A stretch of 20,156 nt of DNA from Candidatus Moraniibacteriota bacterium (lineage in GTDB: Bacteria; Patescibacteriota; Minisyncoccia; JAHIHE01; JAGLIN01): positions 1-20,156 of the forward strand of contig DAOWHY010000030.1 of NCBI GenBank assembly GCA_030641185.1, given 5' to 3'. The notes beneath the pieces were generated by a model. The model saw nothing but the letters and a program-made list of their open reading frames with translations, ran no database searches and was not told the DNA's origin. Positions 1 to 7,860 of this stretch are shown piece by piece; positions within the stretch are counted from its first letter, which is position 1, and the number at the start of each line of letters is the position of its first letter. A program made the translations under genes and the position numbers.

Positions 1-1
1 A

Positions 2-2641
2 CTTAACAAAATCTTCGGGGATCCGAATGAGAAAGAACTGAAAAAGATCCAGCCGATCGTTGACGAGATCAATAAACTGGAAGAAAAATTCCAGTCTTTT
101 TCTGATGAAGCATTAAAAGATCAGACTAATATATTCAGAGAGAGAATAAAAAAAGGCGAAACGCTTGATCAAATTCTGCCAGAAGCGTTTGCGGTCGTGA
201 GAGAAGTTTCTAAAAGAGTGATGAAACAGAGGCATTATGATGTCCAGTTAATTGGCGGGATCGTTTTGCATCAGGGAAATATTTCTGAAATGAAAACGGG
301 GGAAGGAAAAACGTTAGTATCCACTTTGCCGATTTATCTAAACGCGATTTCTGGCAAAGGAGTTCATCTTGTGACCGTTAATGATTATTTATCAAAAAGA
401 GACGCCAACTGGATGGCGCCGATTTATCATTTTTTGGGATTAAGTGTTGGCGTAATTCAGCATGATGTATCTTATTTATTTGATCCGCAAGCAGAGCCGG
501 ACGAAAATGAAGTGACAGTGGAGATGGAAAATTTAAGAGAAATTCAACGCAAAGAAGCTTACGCGTGTGATATAACTTATGGCACGAACAATGAATTCGG
601 GTTTGATTATCTGCGTGATAATATGGCGGTGAATAAAAACCAGATGGTTCAGAGAGAATTAAATTACGCGATTGTGGATGAGGTAGATAGTATTTTAATT
701 GACGAAGCAAGAACGCCTTTAATTATTTCCGCGCCCGATGCGGATTCAAACACGATGTATCAGACATTTTCGCGGATTGTGCCGAGATTAGAAAAAGAAA
801 AAGATTATACCGTTGACGAAAAAATGAGAGCTGTTAGCTTGACTGACAAAGGAATAGAAAGGGTGGAGGGAATGCTTGGAATGAAAGATATTTATAGCGA
901 GGGCGGCATAATGACCGTTCATCATTTAGAACAGGCGCTGAAAGCGGAAATTTTATTTAAACGAGACAAGGATTATGTCGTCAAAGACGGCGAGGTTGTT
1001 ATCGTTGATGAGTTTACGGGGCGGATGATGCAAGGAAGAAGATTTAGCGAGGGACTTCATCAGGCGATAGAGGCTAAAGAAAGCGTGAAGGTTCAAAAAG
1101 AAAGCAGGACGCTCGCAACAATAACTTTCCAAAATTATTTTCGATTATATAATAAACTTGCCGGGATGACTGGAACCGCGCTGACGAATGCCGAGGAATT
1201 TTCTAAAGTTTATAAGTTAGATGTAGTGGAAGTTCCGTCAAATAAAACAATTATCAGAAAAGATTCAAACGACTTGATCTACAAAACAGAACGTGGAAAA
1301 TTCATGGCGTTAATTCAGGAAATAAAAAAACGAAATGAGAAAGGCCAGCCTGTTTTGGTTGGCACAATTGCCATAGATAAGTCAGAACTTTTGAGTGAGA
1401 TGCTTAAAAAAGAAGGCGTTGAGCACAATGTTTTGAACGCGAAATTTCACGAAAAAGAAGCGTTGATTATTTCTAACGCCGGACAAAAAAACGCGGTGAC
1501 AATTGCGACGAATATGGCGGGAAGAGGAACGGATATTAAATTGGGCGAAGGAATTGAAAAAACGGGCGGGTTGTGCATTTTTGGAACGGAAAGACATGAG
1601 GCAAGAAGAATTGATAATCAGCTTAGAGGCAGATCCGGACGCCAAGGCGAACCAGGAGAGACCAGATTCTTTGTTTCTATGGAAGATCATGTAATGCGTG
1701 TTTTCGGCTCTGATAAAATGAAAATGGTCATGGACAAACTCGGAATTGAAGAAGATATGCCGATTGAAAATTCTTTTATTTCCAAATCAATTGAAAACGC
1801 GCAGGGAAAGATTGAAGGATATAATTTTGATATTAGAAAGCATGTTTTGGATTACGACGATGTAATGAATAAGCAGAGAGAAGTTATTTACAAAAGACGG
1901 AGAGAGATTTTGGAAATAACAAAAGAGATAGAAAAAACGGAAAAAGAAATAAACAAAGAGAATTTTCCCGAGTTATTAAAACTGAAAGACAAAATTTTAG
2001 AAATGTTTGAAAATCAAGCGCAGTATATAATTTCTCTTCATAGCGGGGAAGAAAGAAGCGCCTGGGATTTGAAGGGAATTTTAGAAGCGGTCCACAAAAC
2101 AACGCCGGTTAATGGCAAATTAGAAGATGAGCTTAAAGGACTTGTAAATTCAAATAAATCTGATGAAGAAGCAAGAAGCCTGATGACAGATTTAATTTTT
2201 AAAGTTTTATCCGATGCTTATAATAAACGCGAAGAAGATATCGGTTATGCCGCGGCGAGAGAAATAGAAAAAATGGTTATTTTGAGAAGTGTTGATATTC
2301 TTTGGATGGAACATCTTGATTCAATGGATCGTTTGCGAGACGGAATTGGATTGCGCGGCTACGCGCAGAAAGATCCGCTTGTGGAATATAAAAAAGAAAG
2401 CTACAGAATGTTCCAGTCTCTTCTCGGGGCAATTGAAGAAAATGTGCTTTCCACTATTTTTAAAATTCAAGTTGTTAAAAAAGTTGAATCGCCGATGGAG
2501 AATAAAAATATTTCTGTGAGCGGGGGAGATGAATCTTCTACTTCTTCTGTTCCTCAAATTAAGATGAAAAAAGTGGGGAGGAATGAGCCGTGTCCGTGTG
2601 GGAGTGGGAGGAAGTTTAAAAAGTGTTGTATGGGGAAATGA
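2..2641 (+). CDS. secA: SecA preprotein translocase ATPase, 5' end cut by window edge
   Basis: SecA is the cytosolic motor that pushes unfolded preproteins through SecYEG using ATP. The frame is open from base 2, and its first residues (LNKIFGDPNEKELK) match the usual SecA start, so only a few codons are missing; the GTG at 197 is internal. In the visible part (about 879 residues), Walker A GEGKT is at 100-104, the DEAD-type box DEVD followed by SILIDEA is at 226-229, and GMTGTA and the helicase-like GRGTDI and GRSGRQG motifs follow. The C-terminus is the SEC-C zinc motif with CPCGSG and KKCC, which in the family binds zinc and SecB or ribosomes. The gene stops with TGA at 2639-2641. secD and secF downstream fit one export locus. 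Identity is secure. Confidence 0.97.
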   Translation, partial: LNKIFGDPNEKELKKIQPIVDEINKLEEKFQSFSDEALKDQTNIFRERIKKGETLDQILPEAFAVVREVSKRVMKQRHYDVQLIGGIVLHQGNISEMKTGEGKTLVSTLPIYLNAISGKGVHLVTVNDYLSKRDANWMAPIYHFLGLSVGVIQHDVSYLFDPQAEPDENEVTVEMENLREIQRKEAYACDITYGTNNEFGFDYLRDNMAVNKNQMVQRELNYAIVDEVDSILIDEARTPLIISAPDADSNTMYQTFSRIVPRLEKEKDYTVDEKMRAVSLTDKGIERVEGMLGMKDIYSEGGIMTVHHLEQALKAEILFKRDKDYVVKDGEVVIVDEFTGRMMQGRRFSEGLHQAIEAKESVKVQKESRTLATITFQNYFRLYNKLAGMTGTALTNAEEFSKVYKLDVVEVPSNKTIIRKDSNDLIYKTERGKFMALIQEIKKRNEKGQPVLVGTIAIDKSELLSEMLKKEGVEHNVLNAKFHEKEALIISNAGQKNAVTIATNMAGRGTDIKLGEGIEKTGGLCIFGTERHEARRIDNQLRGRSGRQGEPGETRFFVSMEDHVMRVFGSDKMKMVMDKLGIEEDMPIENSFISKSIENAQGKIEGYNFDIRKHVLDYDDVMNKQREVIYKRRREILEITKEIEKTEKEINKENFPELLKLKDKILEMFENQAQYIISLHSGEERSAWDLKGILEAVHKTTPVNGKLEDELKGLVNSNKSDEEARSLMTDLIFKVLSDAYNKREEDIGYAAAREIEKMVILRSVDILWMEHLDSMDRLRDGIGLRGYAQKDPLVEYKKESYRMFQSLLGAIEENVLSTIFKIQVVKKVESPMENKNISVSGGDESSTSSVPQIKMKKVGRNEPCPCGSGRKFKKCCMGK

Positions 2642-2682
2642 TCATTTTAACATATAAACATATTAACATTTTAACAAAAAAT

Positions 2683-3063
2683 ATGAATAAGAAATTAAGC
2701 GGAACAATATCAATTTTCTACACTTTTTTAATTTCAGTATCCAGCACATTCAATGCTAAAGCGCAAACAACTACAATAATACATAGTCATCCAATGAAAG
2801 ATTTTAATGTAATTGCTGAAAATTATATATTATGGATTTTATCAGTTGCAGGAAGATTAATTTTACTTATATTAATTTTTAACTTGGCTGTGTATTTATT
2901 TTATATTATTAAGCGTACTTTTAATAAAAATAACTACCATAAAGAAAAATTGACTAAAATACAAAAAAGGGTCCGGTGGTTTTTTAAAATTTTAATTTTA
3001 ATCTTTATTCTATATATGTTTTTTGATAATTTTACAAAACCATTGTTAGATATTCTGAGGTAA
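2683..3063 (+). CDS. Small membrane protein with signal peptide, function unknown
   Basis: I do not recognise this 126-residue protein. Residues 1-27 look like a signal peptide (KK start, hydrophobic core, AKA before Q28). Two further hydrophobic segments lie at about 48-76 and 99-114, with a basic loop between them. A signal peptide plus two membrane helices resembles VirB2/TrbC-type pilins in outline only; no family motif is visible. The frame is open back to an ATG at 2623 inside secA, but the residues between come from an A/T-rich phrase repeat, so I chose the ATG at 2683. There is no Shine-Dalgarno. It lies 41 bases after secA, so co-transcription is possible. Confidence 0.7.
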   Translation: MNKKLSGTISIFYTFLISVSSTFNAKAQTTTIIHSHPMKDFNVIAENYILWILSVAGRLILLILIFNLAVYLFYIIKRTFNKNNYHKEKLTKIQKRVRWFFKILILIFILYMFFDNFTKPLLDILR

Positions 3064-3108
3064 CTTTTTTGCGGGAAGCGGGAACGGATTTATAATTCGT
3101 TTCAAATG

Positions 3109-3155
3109 TTTACAGCCCCGTATATTTACAGCCCTGTCGTTTGTAGTCCTGTCAG
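3109..3155 (+). repeat. Three imperfect tandem units of 15-16 bp
   Basis: TTTACAGCCCCGTATA, TTTACAGCCCTGTCG and TTTGTAGTCCTGTCAG follow one another directly. The last unit runs into the first GTCAGAGTC hairpin. No coding sense is visible. Confidence 0.6.
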
Positions 3156-3241
3156 AGTCTCTGATAGGGACTCTGACGAGAAAGCGGGACAAACGGGATT
3201 TCGAGACTTCCGTCAGAGTCCTCTGCGGAGAGACTCTGACG
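3148..3241 (+). repeat. Two copies of a GTCAGAGTC / GACTCTGAC hairpin
   Basis: The first hairpin pairs 3151-3159 with 3169-3177 across a 9-base loop. The second pairs 3211-3220 (CGTCAGAGTC) with 3232-3241 across CTCTGCGGAGA, which itself can pair CTC with GAG. Neither is followed by a T-run, so they are not standard terminators. The same loop CTCTGCGGAGA recurs at 7649-7659 inside a different stem. Confidence 0.75.
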
Positions 3242-3258
3242 AGGCAGGAAACCCAAAT

Positions 3259-3287
3259 TTGACAATTCAACAATTCTAAGATAAATT
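3259..3287 (+). promoter_or_regulatory. Possible sigma-70 promoter for secD
   Basis: A perfect -35 TTGACA (3259-3264) is followed after 17 bases by TAAATT (3282-3287), a 4/6 match to the -10. Transcripts would start near 3294, giving a leader of nearly 290 bases to secD that carries the hairpins at 3331-3350 and 3406-3517. The weak -10 keeps confidence low. Confidence 0.35.
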
Positions 3288-3317
3288 TAATCTTGTAAGT
3301 GATAAATGGTAAAATAA

Positions 3318-3355
3318 ATTGTAGCAGTGGATTCCTGCCTTCGCAGGAATGACAA
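3318..3355 (+). repeat. ATTCCTGC hairpin repeat, copy 1
   Basis: ATTCCTGC (3331-3338) pairs with GCAGGAAT (3343-3350) over a CTTC loop. The flanks ATTGTAGCAGTGG and TGACAA are shared with the copies at 14591-14630 (inverted) and 14669-14737, so the repeat unit is longer than its stem. Confidence 0.8.
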
Positions 3356-3379
3356 TGGTAAACTTTATAACTTTTTGAG

Positions 3380-3525
3380 ATGTTGGTTCAGGACTCCTTT
3401 ATGTTGGTTCAGGACTCCGTCCTGAACCAGATATTTCTTAAGAGCGTAATTGAAAACAATAGTTGATTTATAGATAGATTTAAAGAAATACAAGGTTCAG
3501 GTCAGGAGACCTGAACCAACGATAG
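3380..3525 (+). repeat. GGTTCAGG two-hairpin element
   Basis: At the left end an 18-bp phrase, ATGTTGGTTCAGGACTCC, occurs twice with a 21-base period (3380 and 3401). The second copy forms a hairpin, GGTTCAGGAC (3406-3415) with GTCCTGAACC (3419-3428). At the right end GGTTCAGGTC (3494-3503) pairs with GACCTGAACC (3508-3517) and is followed by AACGATAG. The outer ends TTGGTTCAGG and CCTGAACCAA are inverted. The element at 7508-7742 has the same plan. Confidence 0.8.
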
Positions 3526-3579
3526 ATAATTCTCTACTTTACAAACTTTATAACTTTCTAACTTTTCTAACTTCGCCCT

Positions 3580-4926
3580 ATGTCCAGTAAAAGAAAAACT
3601 CTCCTAAATTTTATACTTATAATCCTCTTAGCGGCAGTAACCGCTTATATTGTGTATCCAAAAAATCAAGGGATAAAAATAAACGATTACGGGGTAAATT
3701 ATTATAACGATTTGAAATTTCATTTGGGCCTTGATTTGCAAGGCGGAACCCATCTTGTTTATCAATCTGATTTATCTCAAATAGAAGAGGAAGACAAAGG
3801 CTCGGCAATAGAAGGCGTTCGCGATGTGATTGAAAGGCGCGTGAACGCTTTTGGCGTGTCAGAACCGATTGTGCAGACGACGAAAAATGATCGTTTGATA
3901 GTTGAACTGGCTGGTGTGAGCGATGTTAATCAGGCGATAAATATGATTGGTGAAACTCCCTTTTTGGAATTTAAGGAAGAAATGAACGAGGAGGAAAAAA
4001 GTAATTTAAGAGATCAATTTAAAGACGCTAATATTCCAGAGGAATATTTAGCGCAATTTTTTTATAAAAACACGGAACTTGGCGGGAAGCAGTTAGATCG
4101 CGCTGATGTTGCTTTTAATCCAAATACTTATGAGCCGGAAGTCCAGCTTCAATTTGATGGCGAAGGCAAAGATTTATTTGGCGAAATTACAAGCAGGAAT
4201 GTTGGAAAGAAAGTTGCCATATATTTAGATGGAATGCCAATCAGTATTCCGGTCGTAAACGAACCAATAACTGACGGGAAAGCGATTATCTCCGGCAACT
4301 TTTCAATTGACGAAGCAAAATTATTAGTTCAGCGATTGAATGCCGGCGCTTTGCCAGTTCCAATAAAATTAATAAGCCAGCAAACAGTGGATGCCAGTTT
4401 AGGCAAGGACTCCATTCAAAAAAGCCTCATTGCCGGATTGCTGGGCTTAGTTTTGCTATCAATGTTTATGATTATTTATTATAGAATGCAGGGCGTTATA
4501 GCTGTTGTTGCTTTGTTTATTTATTCCTGCATAGTTCTGTCTTTATTTAAATTCATCCCAATTACTTTAACCCTGTCTGGAATCGCAGGGTTTATTTTAT
4601 CTATCGGGATAGCGGTTGACGCGAATATTCTTATTTTTGAGAGGATAAAAGAAGAAATCAGAAAAGGCAAAACCATAAATATTGCGATTGAAGAAGGATT
4701 TGCCAGAGCGTGGAATTCAATTTTTGATTCTAATGTTTCAACAATAATAACCTGCGTGGTTCTCGCCTATTTCGGCACGAGCATAATTGAAGGATTTGCC
4801 ATTACGCTTGGAATAGGCGTTGTCCTAAGTATGTTCTCAGCAATATTTATCACAAAAACATTTTTGAAAATTGTGACGATGAGTAAATGGGGGAGGAAGT
4901 TGTGGTTGTTTGGAGTTAGGAAATAA
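3580..4926 (+). CDS. secD: Protein translocase subunit SecD
   Basis: SecD works with SecF in the membrane, using the proton gradient to help pull secreted proteins out of SecYEG. The 448-residue protein has an N-terminal membrane segment (about 7-25), then the family block GLDLQGGTHLVYQ, the block GVRDVIERRVNAFGVSEP in the first periplasmic domain, and ISGNFSIDEAKLLVQRLNAG before the membrane part. The C-terminal third has five hydrophobic helices, including the conserved GIAVDANILIFERIKEE. It is shorter than the E. coli protein, as is common in small genomes. The ATG at 3580 precedes the first hydrophobic segment and has no Shine-Dalgarno. secF follows after a 190-base gap filled by a repeat. 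Confidence 0.96.
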   Translation: MSSKRKTLLNFILIILLAAVTAYIVYPKNQGIKINDYGVNYYNDLKFHLGLDLQGGTHLVYQSDLSQIEEEDKGSAIEGVRDVIERRVNAFGVSEPIVQTTKNDRLIVELAGVSDVNQAINMIGETPFLEFKEEMNEEEKSNLRDQFKDANIPEEYLAQFFYKNTELGGKQLDRADVAFNPNTYEPEVQLQFDGEGKDLFGEITSRNVGKKVAIYLDGMPISIPVVNEPITDGKAIISGNFSIDEAKLLVQRLNAGALPVPIKLISQQTVDASLGKDSIQKSLIAGLLGLVLLSMFMIIYYRMQGVIAVVALFIYSCIVLSLFKFIPITLTLSGIAGFILSIGIAVDANILIFERIKEEIRKGKTINIAIEEGFARAWNSIFDSNVSTIITCVVLAYFGTSIIEGFAITLGIGVVLSMFSAIFITKTFLKIVTMSKWGRKLWLFGVRK

Positions 4927-4947
4927 ATTTAATTATTATTGTGATAT

Positions 4948-5092
4948 ACTTGTCATTGCGAGGAGTGAAATTATCCGTAGGATAATTGAGCGACGAAGCA
5001 ATCCCGTGACTATGCACAATGAATATAGTCACGGGATTGCTTCGTCGCCTTCTCGTTCGCTACGCTCTCTCAGACTCCTCGCAATGACAAGT
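4948..5092 (+). repeat. 145-bp palindromic TGTCATTGCGAGG repeat, copy 1
   Basis: The outer arms ACTTGTCATTGCGAGGAGT (4948-4966) and ACTCCTCGCAATGACAAGT (5074-5092) are perfect inverted copies. An inner 23-bp stem pairs 4991-5013 (CGACGAAGCAATCCCGTGAC and three more) with 5025-5047. The left arm also holds a small AATTATCC/GGATAATT hairpin (4969-4987). It lies between secD and secF. The frame is open through it, so gene callers may extend secF upstream. TGATATACT at 4942-4950 resembles an extended -10 but lacks a -35. Confidence 0.93.
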
Positions 5093-5116
5093 TTATTTAT
5101 ATGCTTAAATGTTAAT

Positions 5117-6253
5117 ATGCTAAAAATAATTCAAAAAAGAAAAATCTGGTTTATATTTTCCGCAATTTTAATATCCGCGAGTATTGCGGCTCTTTCGGTT
5201 TGGGGACTTAAGTTAGGAATTGATTTTACGGGCGGGACTTTGATGGAGTTTAGTTTTAAAGAAGAAACTTTAAATAGCGAAGAAATAAAAGACGCGTTAA
5301 AAGATATAGATTTAGGAGAAGTTAATATTCAATTTTCCGGCGATGATAGCGTTTTGTTAAGGTTTAAAGATGTTGACGAAAATACTCATCAGGAAATTAT
5401 TAGGGCTTTGAATGTTGCAATTTTAGAAGAGAAGAAGGAAAAAAATAATAATCTGGAATGGAATATTGAAGATATAAATAAAGGAGAAAAGGATAACGCA
5501 AGCGTTGAGAATGAGCCAATTAGTATTATTAAAAAAGCGATGGCGGCGGATGAAGATGAAGAAAGCGGAATTGAAGTTATTACAGGTTCTGGTGAGGAAA
5601 TAAATATTGAGAGCGAAGAGATTGATTTAGAATCCGCTATTGCGGCTAATGAAGAAAGTTCTAATATTAATGAAAAAAGATTTGATTCAATTGCTCCGGT
5701 AATCGGCAACGAGTTAAAAAAGCGCGCGATTTGGGCTATAGTTGTAGCGTTAATAGCAATTGTCTTATATATCGGCTGGGCGTTTAGAAAAGTGTCGCGG
5801 CCAGTTTCAAGTTTTAAATATGGAATTATCGCGACAATAGCATTGTTTCATGACATCATTATAACTCTGGGGGTGTTTTCTGTTTTGGGATATTTATACA
5901 ATGTTGAAATTGGAATTCCGTTTGTGGCGGCATTGCTGGCCATTTTAGGTTATTCGGTTAATGATACTATTGTTGTTTTTGATAGAACAAGGGAAAATTT
6001 AATAAAATCTGGAATAGATGATTTTGAAGAGGTGGTAAATAAAAGCGTGAATGAAACATTAATAAGATCATTAAACACTTCTTTTACTACATTGCTAATT
6101 CTCACCGTTTTATTTTTATTCGGTGGAGCAACTATAAAATATTTTGTTGTTGCTCTAATAGTTGGAATTTCCGCTGGAACTTATTCTTCTATATTCATAG
6201 CAAGCCCGCTTCTTGTAACTTGGCAAAAGTGGAGTTTGAGAAGACAAAAGTAA
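5117..6253 (+). CDS. secF: Protein translocase subunit SecF with an acidic insert
   Basis: SecF is the membrane partner of SecD. The start at ATG 5117 gives 378 residues beginning MLKIIQKRKIWF just before the first membrane helix. The open frame reaches back to 4910, but those 69 residues come from the palindromic repeat and the end of secD. Family motifs are GIDFTGGTLMEF near residue 35, FDSIAPVIGNEL near 189-200, and ALLAILGYSVNDTIVVFDRTREN in the membrane part. Between about residues 104 and 187 the first periplasmic domain carries a low-complexity stretch rich in Glu, Asp, Asn and Ser that ordinary SecF proteins lack. A strong terminator follows. Identity is secure; the insert's role is unknown. 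Confidence 0.95.
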   Translation: MLKIIQKRKIWFIFSAILISASIAALSVWGLKLGIDFTGGTLMEFSFKEETLNSEEIKDALKDIDLGEVNIQFSGDDSVLLRFKDVDENTHQEIIRALNVAILEEKKEKNNNLEWNIEDINKGEKDNASVENEPISIIKKAMAADEDEESGIEVITGSGEEINIESEEIDLESAIAANEESSNINEKRFDSIAPVIGNELKKRAIWAIVVALIAIVLYIGWAFRKVSRPVSSFKYGIIATIALFHDIIITLGVFSVLGYLYNVEIGIPFVAALLAILGYSVNDTIVVFDRTRENLIKSGIDDFEEVVNKSVNETLIRSLNTSFTTLLILTVLFLFGGATIKYFVVALIVGISAGTYSSIFIASPLLVTWQKWSLRRQK

Positions 6254-6275
6254 GATATTTATTTTTTTGAAAACA

Positions 6276-6315
6276 TAAAACAGTATGATATTATGTAATA
6301 TCATACTGTTTTTTT
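6276..6315 (+). terminator. Rho-independent terminator after secF
   Basis: A 15-bp perfect stem, AAAACAGTATGATAT (6276-6290) with ATATCATACTGTTTT (6297-6311), has a 6-base loop. A run of eight T (6308-6315) overlaps the end of the stem. It starts 23 bases after the secF stop. Confidence 0.9.
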
Positions 6316-6379
6316 TATCTTGATTTTTTAGGTGGAGAGTGGTAGATTGGAAGTAGAGTTTATAAATTAAAACAATAAT

Positions 6380-7492
6380 ATGGAACAAGATACACAACAT
6401 AATGAAAATAGCGCAGAGGTTAAATTGGATGGAGATTTAAGTTCAAAGACCATCGTGTCGATATTACTTTTTGTCTTATTGATTGTTTTTGGTTCTATTT
6501 ACTTTTTATTTTTTACCAAAAAAGATGGCAATCAGTTGTCTTCAGTAGAGAATGTGAAAATTGTTGAGGAAGATGAAGCTACTGAAATTGAAATTGATAG
6601 AAAATTAGATACAGACCAAGACGGATTGCCTGATTATATAGAAAAGATTTTAAAAACCGATTTTGATAGAGCAGATACGGACGGAGATTCTTATAGTGAT
6701 TTTAATGAGATTAAAAATGGATATAATCCTCTGGCTGATGAAAAATATACAGAGAGGGAGTGGGAAGCGGCAAAGGAGAAGATAAGAAATGAGGACAATG
6801 GATTTTATGGGGAGATGTTTGGTAATATTGTTTCCGAAGAAGAAAATAGCGAAGTAATAGAAGTTTTGACTTTTGCTGGAGACTTAGAATATTTGGGATA
6901 TGAATTGGTTTCAAAAATGCAAAGTACTACCCTACTAGTTACAAGTGATAATTTGACTAATTTTGAAAAAGAATTACTAGGAGTTGGCACTAGTAAAGAT
7001 GAGGTGGTGATTAGAAGGGCAATTGAGGTAACAGAAGAAGAACTTAATTCAAACGATTTGATGTTATCTGGTAATCCTGATACAAATAATTTGATGGCTG
7101 AAATTTATGAAGAAGTATCCGTTGCTGATATTTTTGATATAACCGATGGTGTAACTAATGGTATTATAAAAAAGACGATTAAAATAGCAGATAATCCTTG
7201 GAACAAGAATGAAAAAATAATTATGAGCGATAATACCTATTTAATGGGTGGTATAATTTCCATTAAAGGTAAAATCAAAATTGAAGAAAGGGGAGACTAT
7301 CATCGCATCTCTCTAAACAACGATGATAAAATTTATGCTTTAGTGTGGAGTAATGATTATTCTGGAGATAATAATATACTACGATATGATGGTGAAAATG
7401 TTGAAATAAGTGGATATATGAGAATTTCTAATATTTCTAAATTACAATTTGAAGATAGCATAGGAGTAGTAGATATTAAAATTGCAGAATAA
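6380..7492 (+). CDS. Membrane-anchored protein with thrombospondin type 3-like calcium repeats
   Basis: The 370-residue protein has a hydrophilic N-terminus, one membrane helix (about 24-46), and then an acidic external region. Residues 77-117 contain two DxDxDG-type units, DTDQDGLPDYIEK and DTDGDSYSDFNEIKNGYNP, the pattern of thrombospondin type 3 repeats that bind calcium. The rest (about 120-370) is not a family I recognise; the segment near 235-370 looks beta-rich and may form a separate domain. Topology suggests a cell-surface or envelope protein. It stands alone between two terminators, so it is probably its own unit. ATG 6380 has no Shine-Dalgarno. Confidence 0.75.
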   Translation: MEQDTQHNENSAEVKLDGDLSSKTIVSILLFVLLIVFGSIYFLFFTKKDGNQLSSVENVKIVEEDEATEIEIDRKLDTDQDGLPDYIEKILKTDFDRADTDGDSYSDFNEIKNGYNPLADEKYTEREWEAAKEKIRNEDNGFYGEMFGNIVSEEENSEVIEVLTFAGDLEYLGYELVSKMQSTTLLVTSDNLTNFEKELLGVGTSKDEVVIRRAIEVTEEELNSNDLMLSGNPDTNNLMAEIYEEVSVADIFDITDGVTNGIIKKTIKIADNPWNKNEKIIMSDNTYLMGGIISIKGKIKIEERGDYHRISLNNDDKIYALVWSNDYSGDNNILRYDGENVEISGYMRISNISKLQFEDSIGVVDIKIAE

Positions 7493-7507
7493 TAAAATTA
7501 TTTCTAT

Positions 7508-7742
7508 TGGCTCCAGTTTCCTGACTGGAGCTTTTTGTTAACTCCTCTAAATAATTCTATTCACAACAATCACAGAATGGATTCCATCTCTGTTTTTTTG
7601 TTTGCAAATCGTGACTTTACATTAGCGTTCGCATTCTGGGTTTCACAGCTCTGCGGAGACTATGGAACCCCCGGTTGTTGGCATAGACATGGTCTGTTGT
7701 TTAGACAAGGGGCTCCAGTCAGGAGACTGGAGCCAACGATTG
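7508..7742 (+). repeat. GGCTCCAG two-hairpin element filling the gap 7493-7860
   Basis: The left hairpin is GCTCCAGT (7510-7517) with ACTGGAGC (7524-7531). The right hairpin is GGCTCCAGTC (7711-7720) with GACTGGAGCC (7725-7734), followed by AACGATTG. The outer ends TTGGCTCCAG and CTGGAGCCAA are inverted, as in the element at 3380-3525. Inside is an imperfect hairpin, GGGTTTCACAG (7638-7648) with CTATGGAACCCC (7660-7671), around the loop CTCTGCGGAGA. An 83-codon frame at 7535-7786 is mostly translated repeat and is not called. The rest of the gap holds the promoter listed next. Confidence 0.75.
7510..7536 (+). terminator. Terminator after the calcium-repeat protein
   Basis: The left hairpin of the two-hairpin element, an 8-bp stem with a 6-base loop, is followed at once by TTTTTG. 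It lies 18 bases after the stop at 7492, so the repeat also serves as a plausible Rho-independent terminator. Confidence 0.7.
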
Positions 7743-7786
7743 TTTTTTTGTTATTGCACTTTGGAATAAAATTTAAGCGCACATAG

Positions 7787-7815
7787 TTGACATATTTTAT
7801 TAAATATGATATACT
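7787..7815 (+). promoter_or_regulatory. Near-consensus extended -10 promoter for the sigma-4/HARE gene
   Basis: TTGACA (7787-7792), a 17-base spacer, and TATACT (7810-7815), with TG at 7807-7808 forming an extended -10. The start would be near 7822, about 40 bases before the ATG at 7861. This is one of the two best promoters in the window. Confidence 0.8.
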
Positions 7816-7860
7816 ATTTCAGCAATACAAATACTAAAACCAAACTAATAATTAGAAATT

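Larger units (their letters stand above)
3064..3579. other. Gene-free gap packed with hairpin repeats
   Basis: These 516 bases hold no credible gene. From left to right they contain three imperfect 16-bp tandem units, two GTCAGAGTC/GACTCTGAC hairpins, a possible promoter, an ATTCCTGC/GCAGGAAT hairpin, and two GGTTCAGG hairpins. Just before secD there is an A/T-rich series of ACTTT/TAACTT phrases (about 3541-3573). Each is listed separately. Confidence 0.8.

Noticed and set aside
2623..2682. Upstream start for the small membrane protein
   Set aside because: The extension overlaps secA and comes from an A/T phrase repeat; the signal peptide begins at 2683.
4942..4950. Extended -10 TGATATACT as a secF promoter
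   Set aside because: No -35 at the right distance, and it overlaps the end of a dispersed repeat; left as a remark only.
4910..5116. Upstream start for SecF
   Set aside because: The extra 69 residues are translated palindromic repeat plus the end of secD; the family N-terminus begins at 5117.
7535..7786. 83-codon frame in the gap before the sigma-4/HARE gene
   Set aside because: It runs through the repeat hairpins and the -35 region of the next promoter, has no ribosome site and no protein-like pattern.
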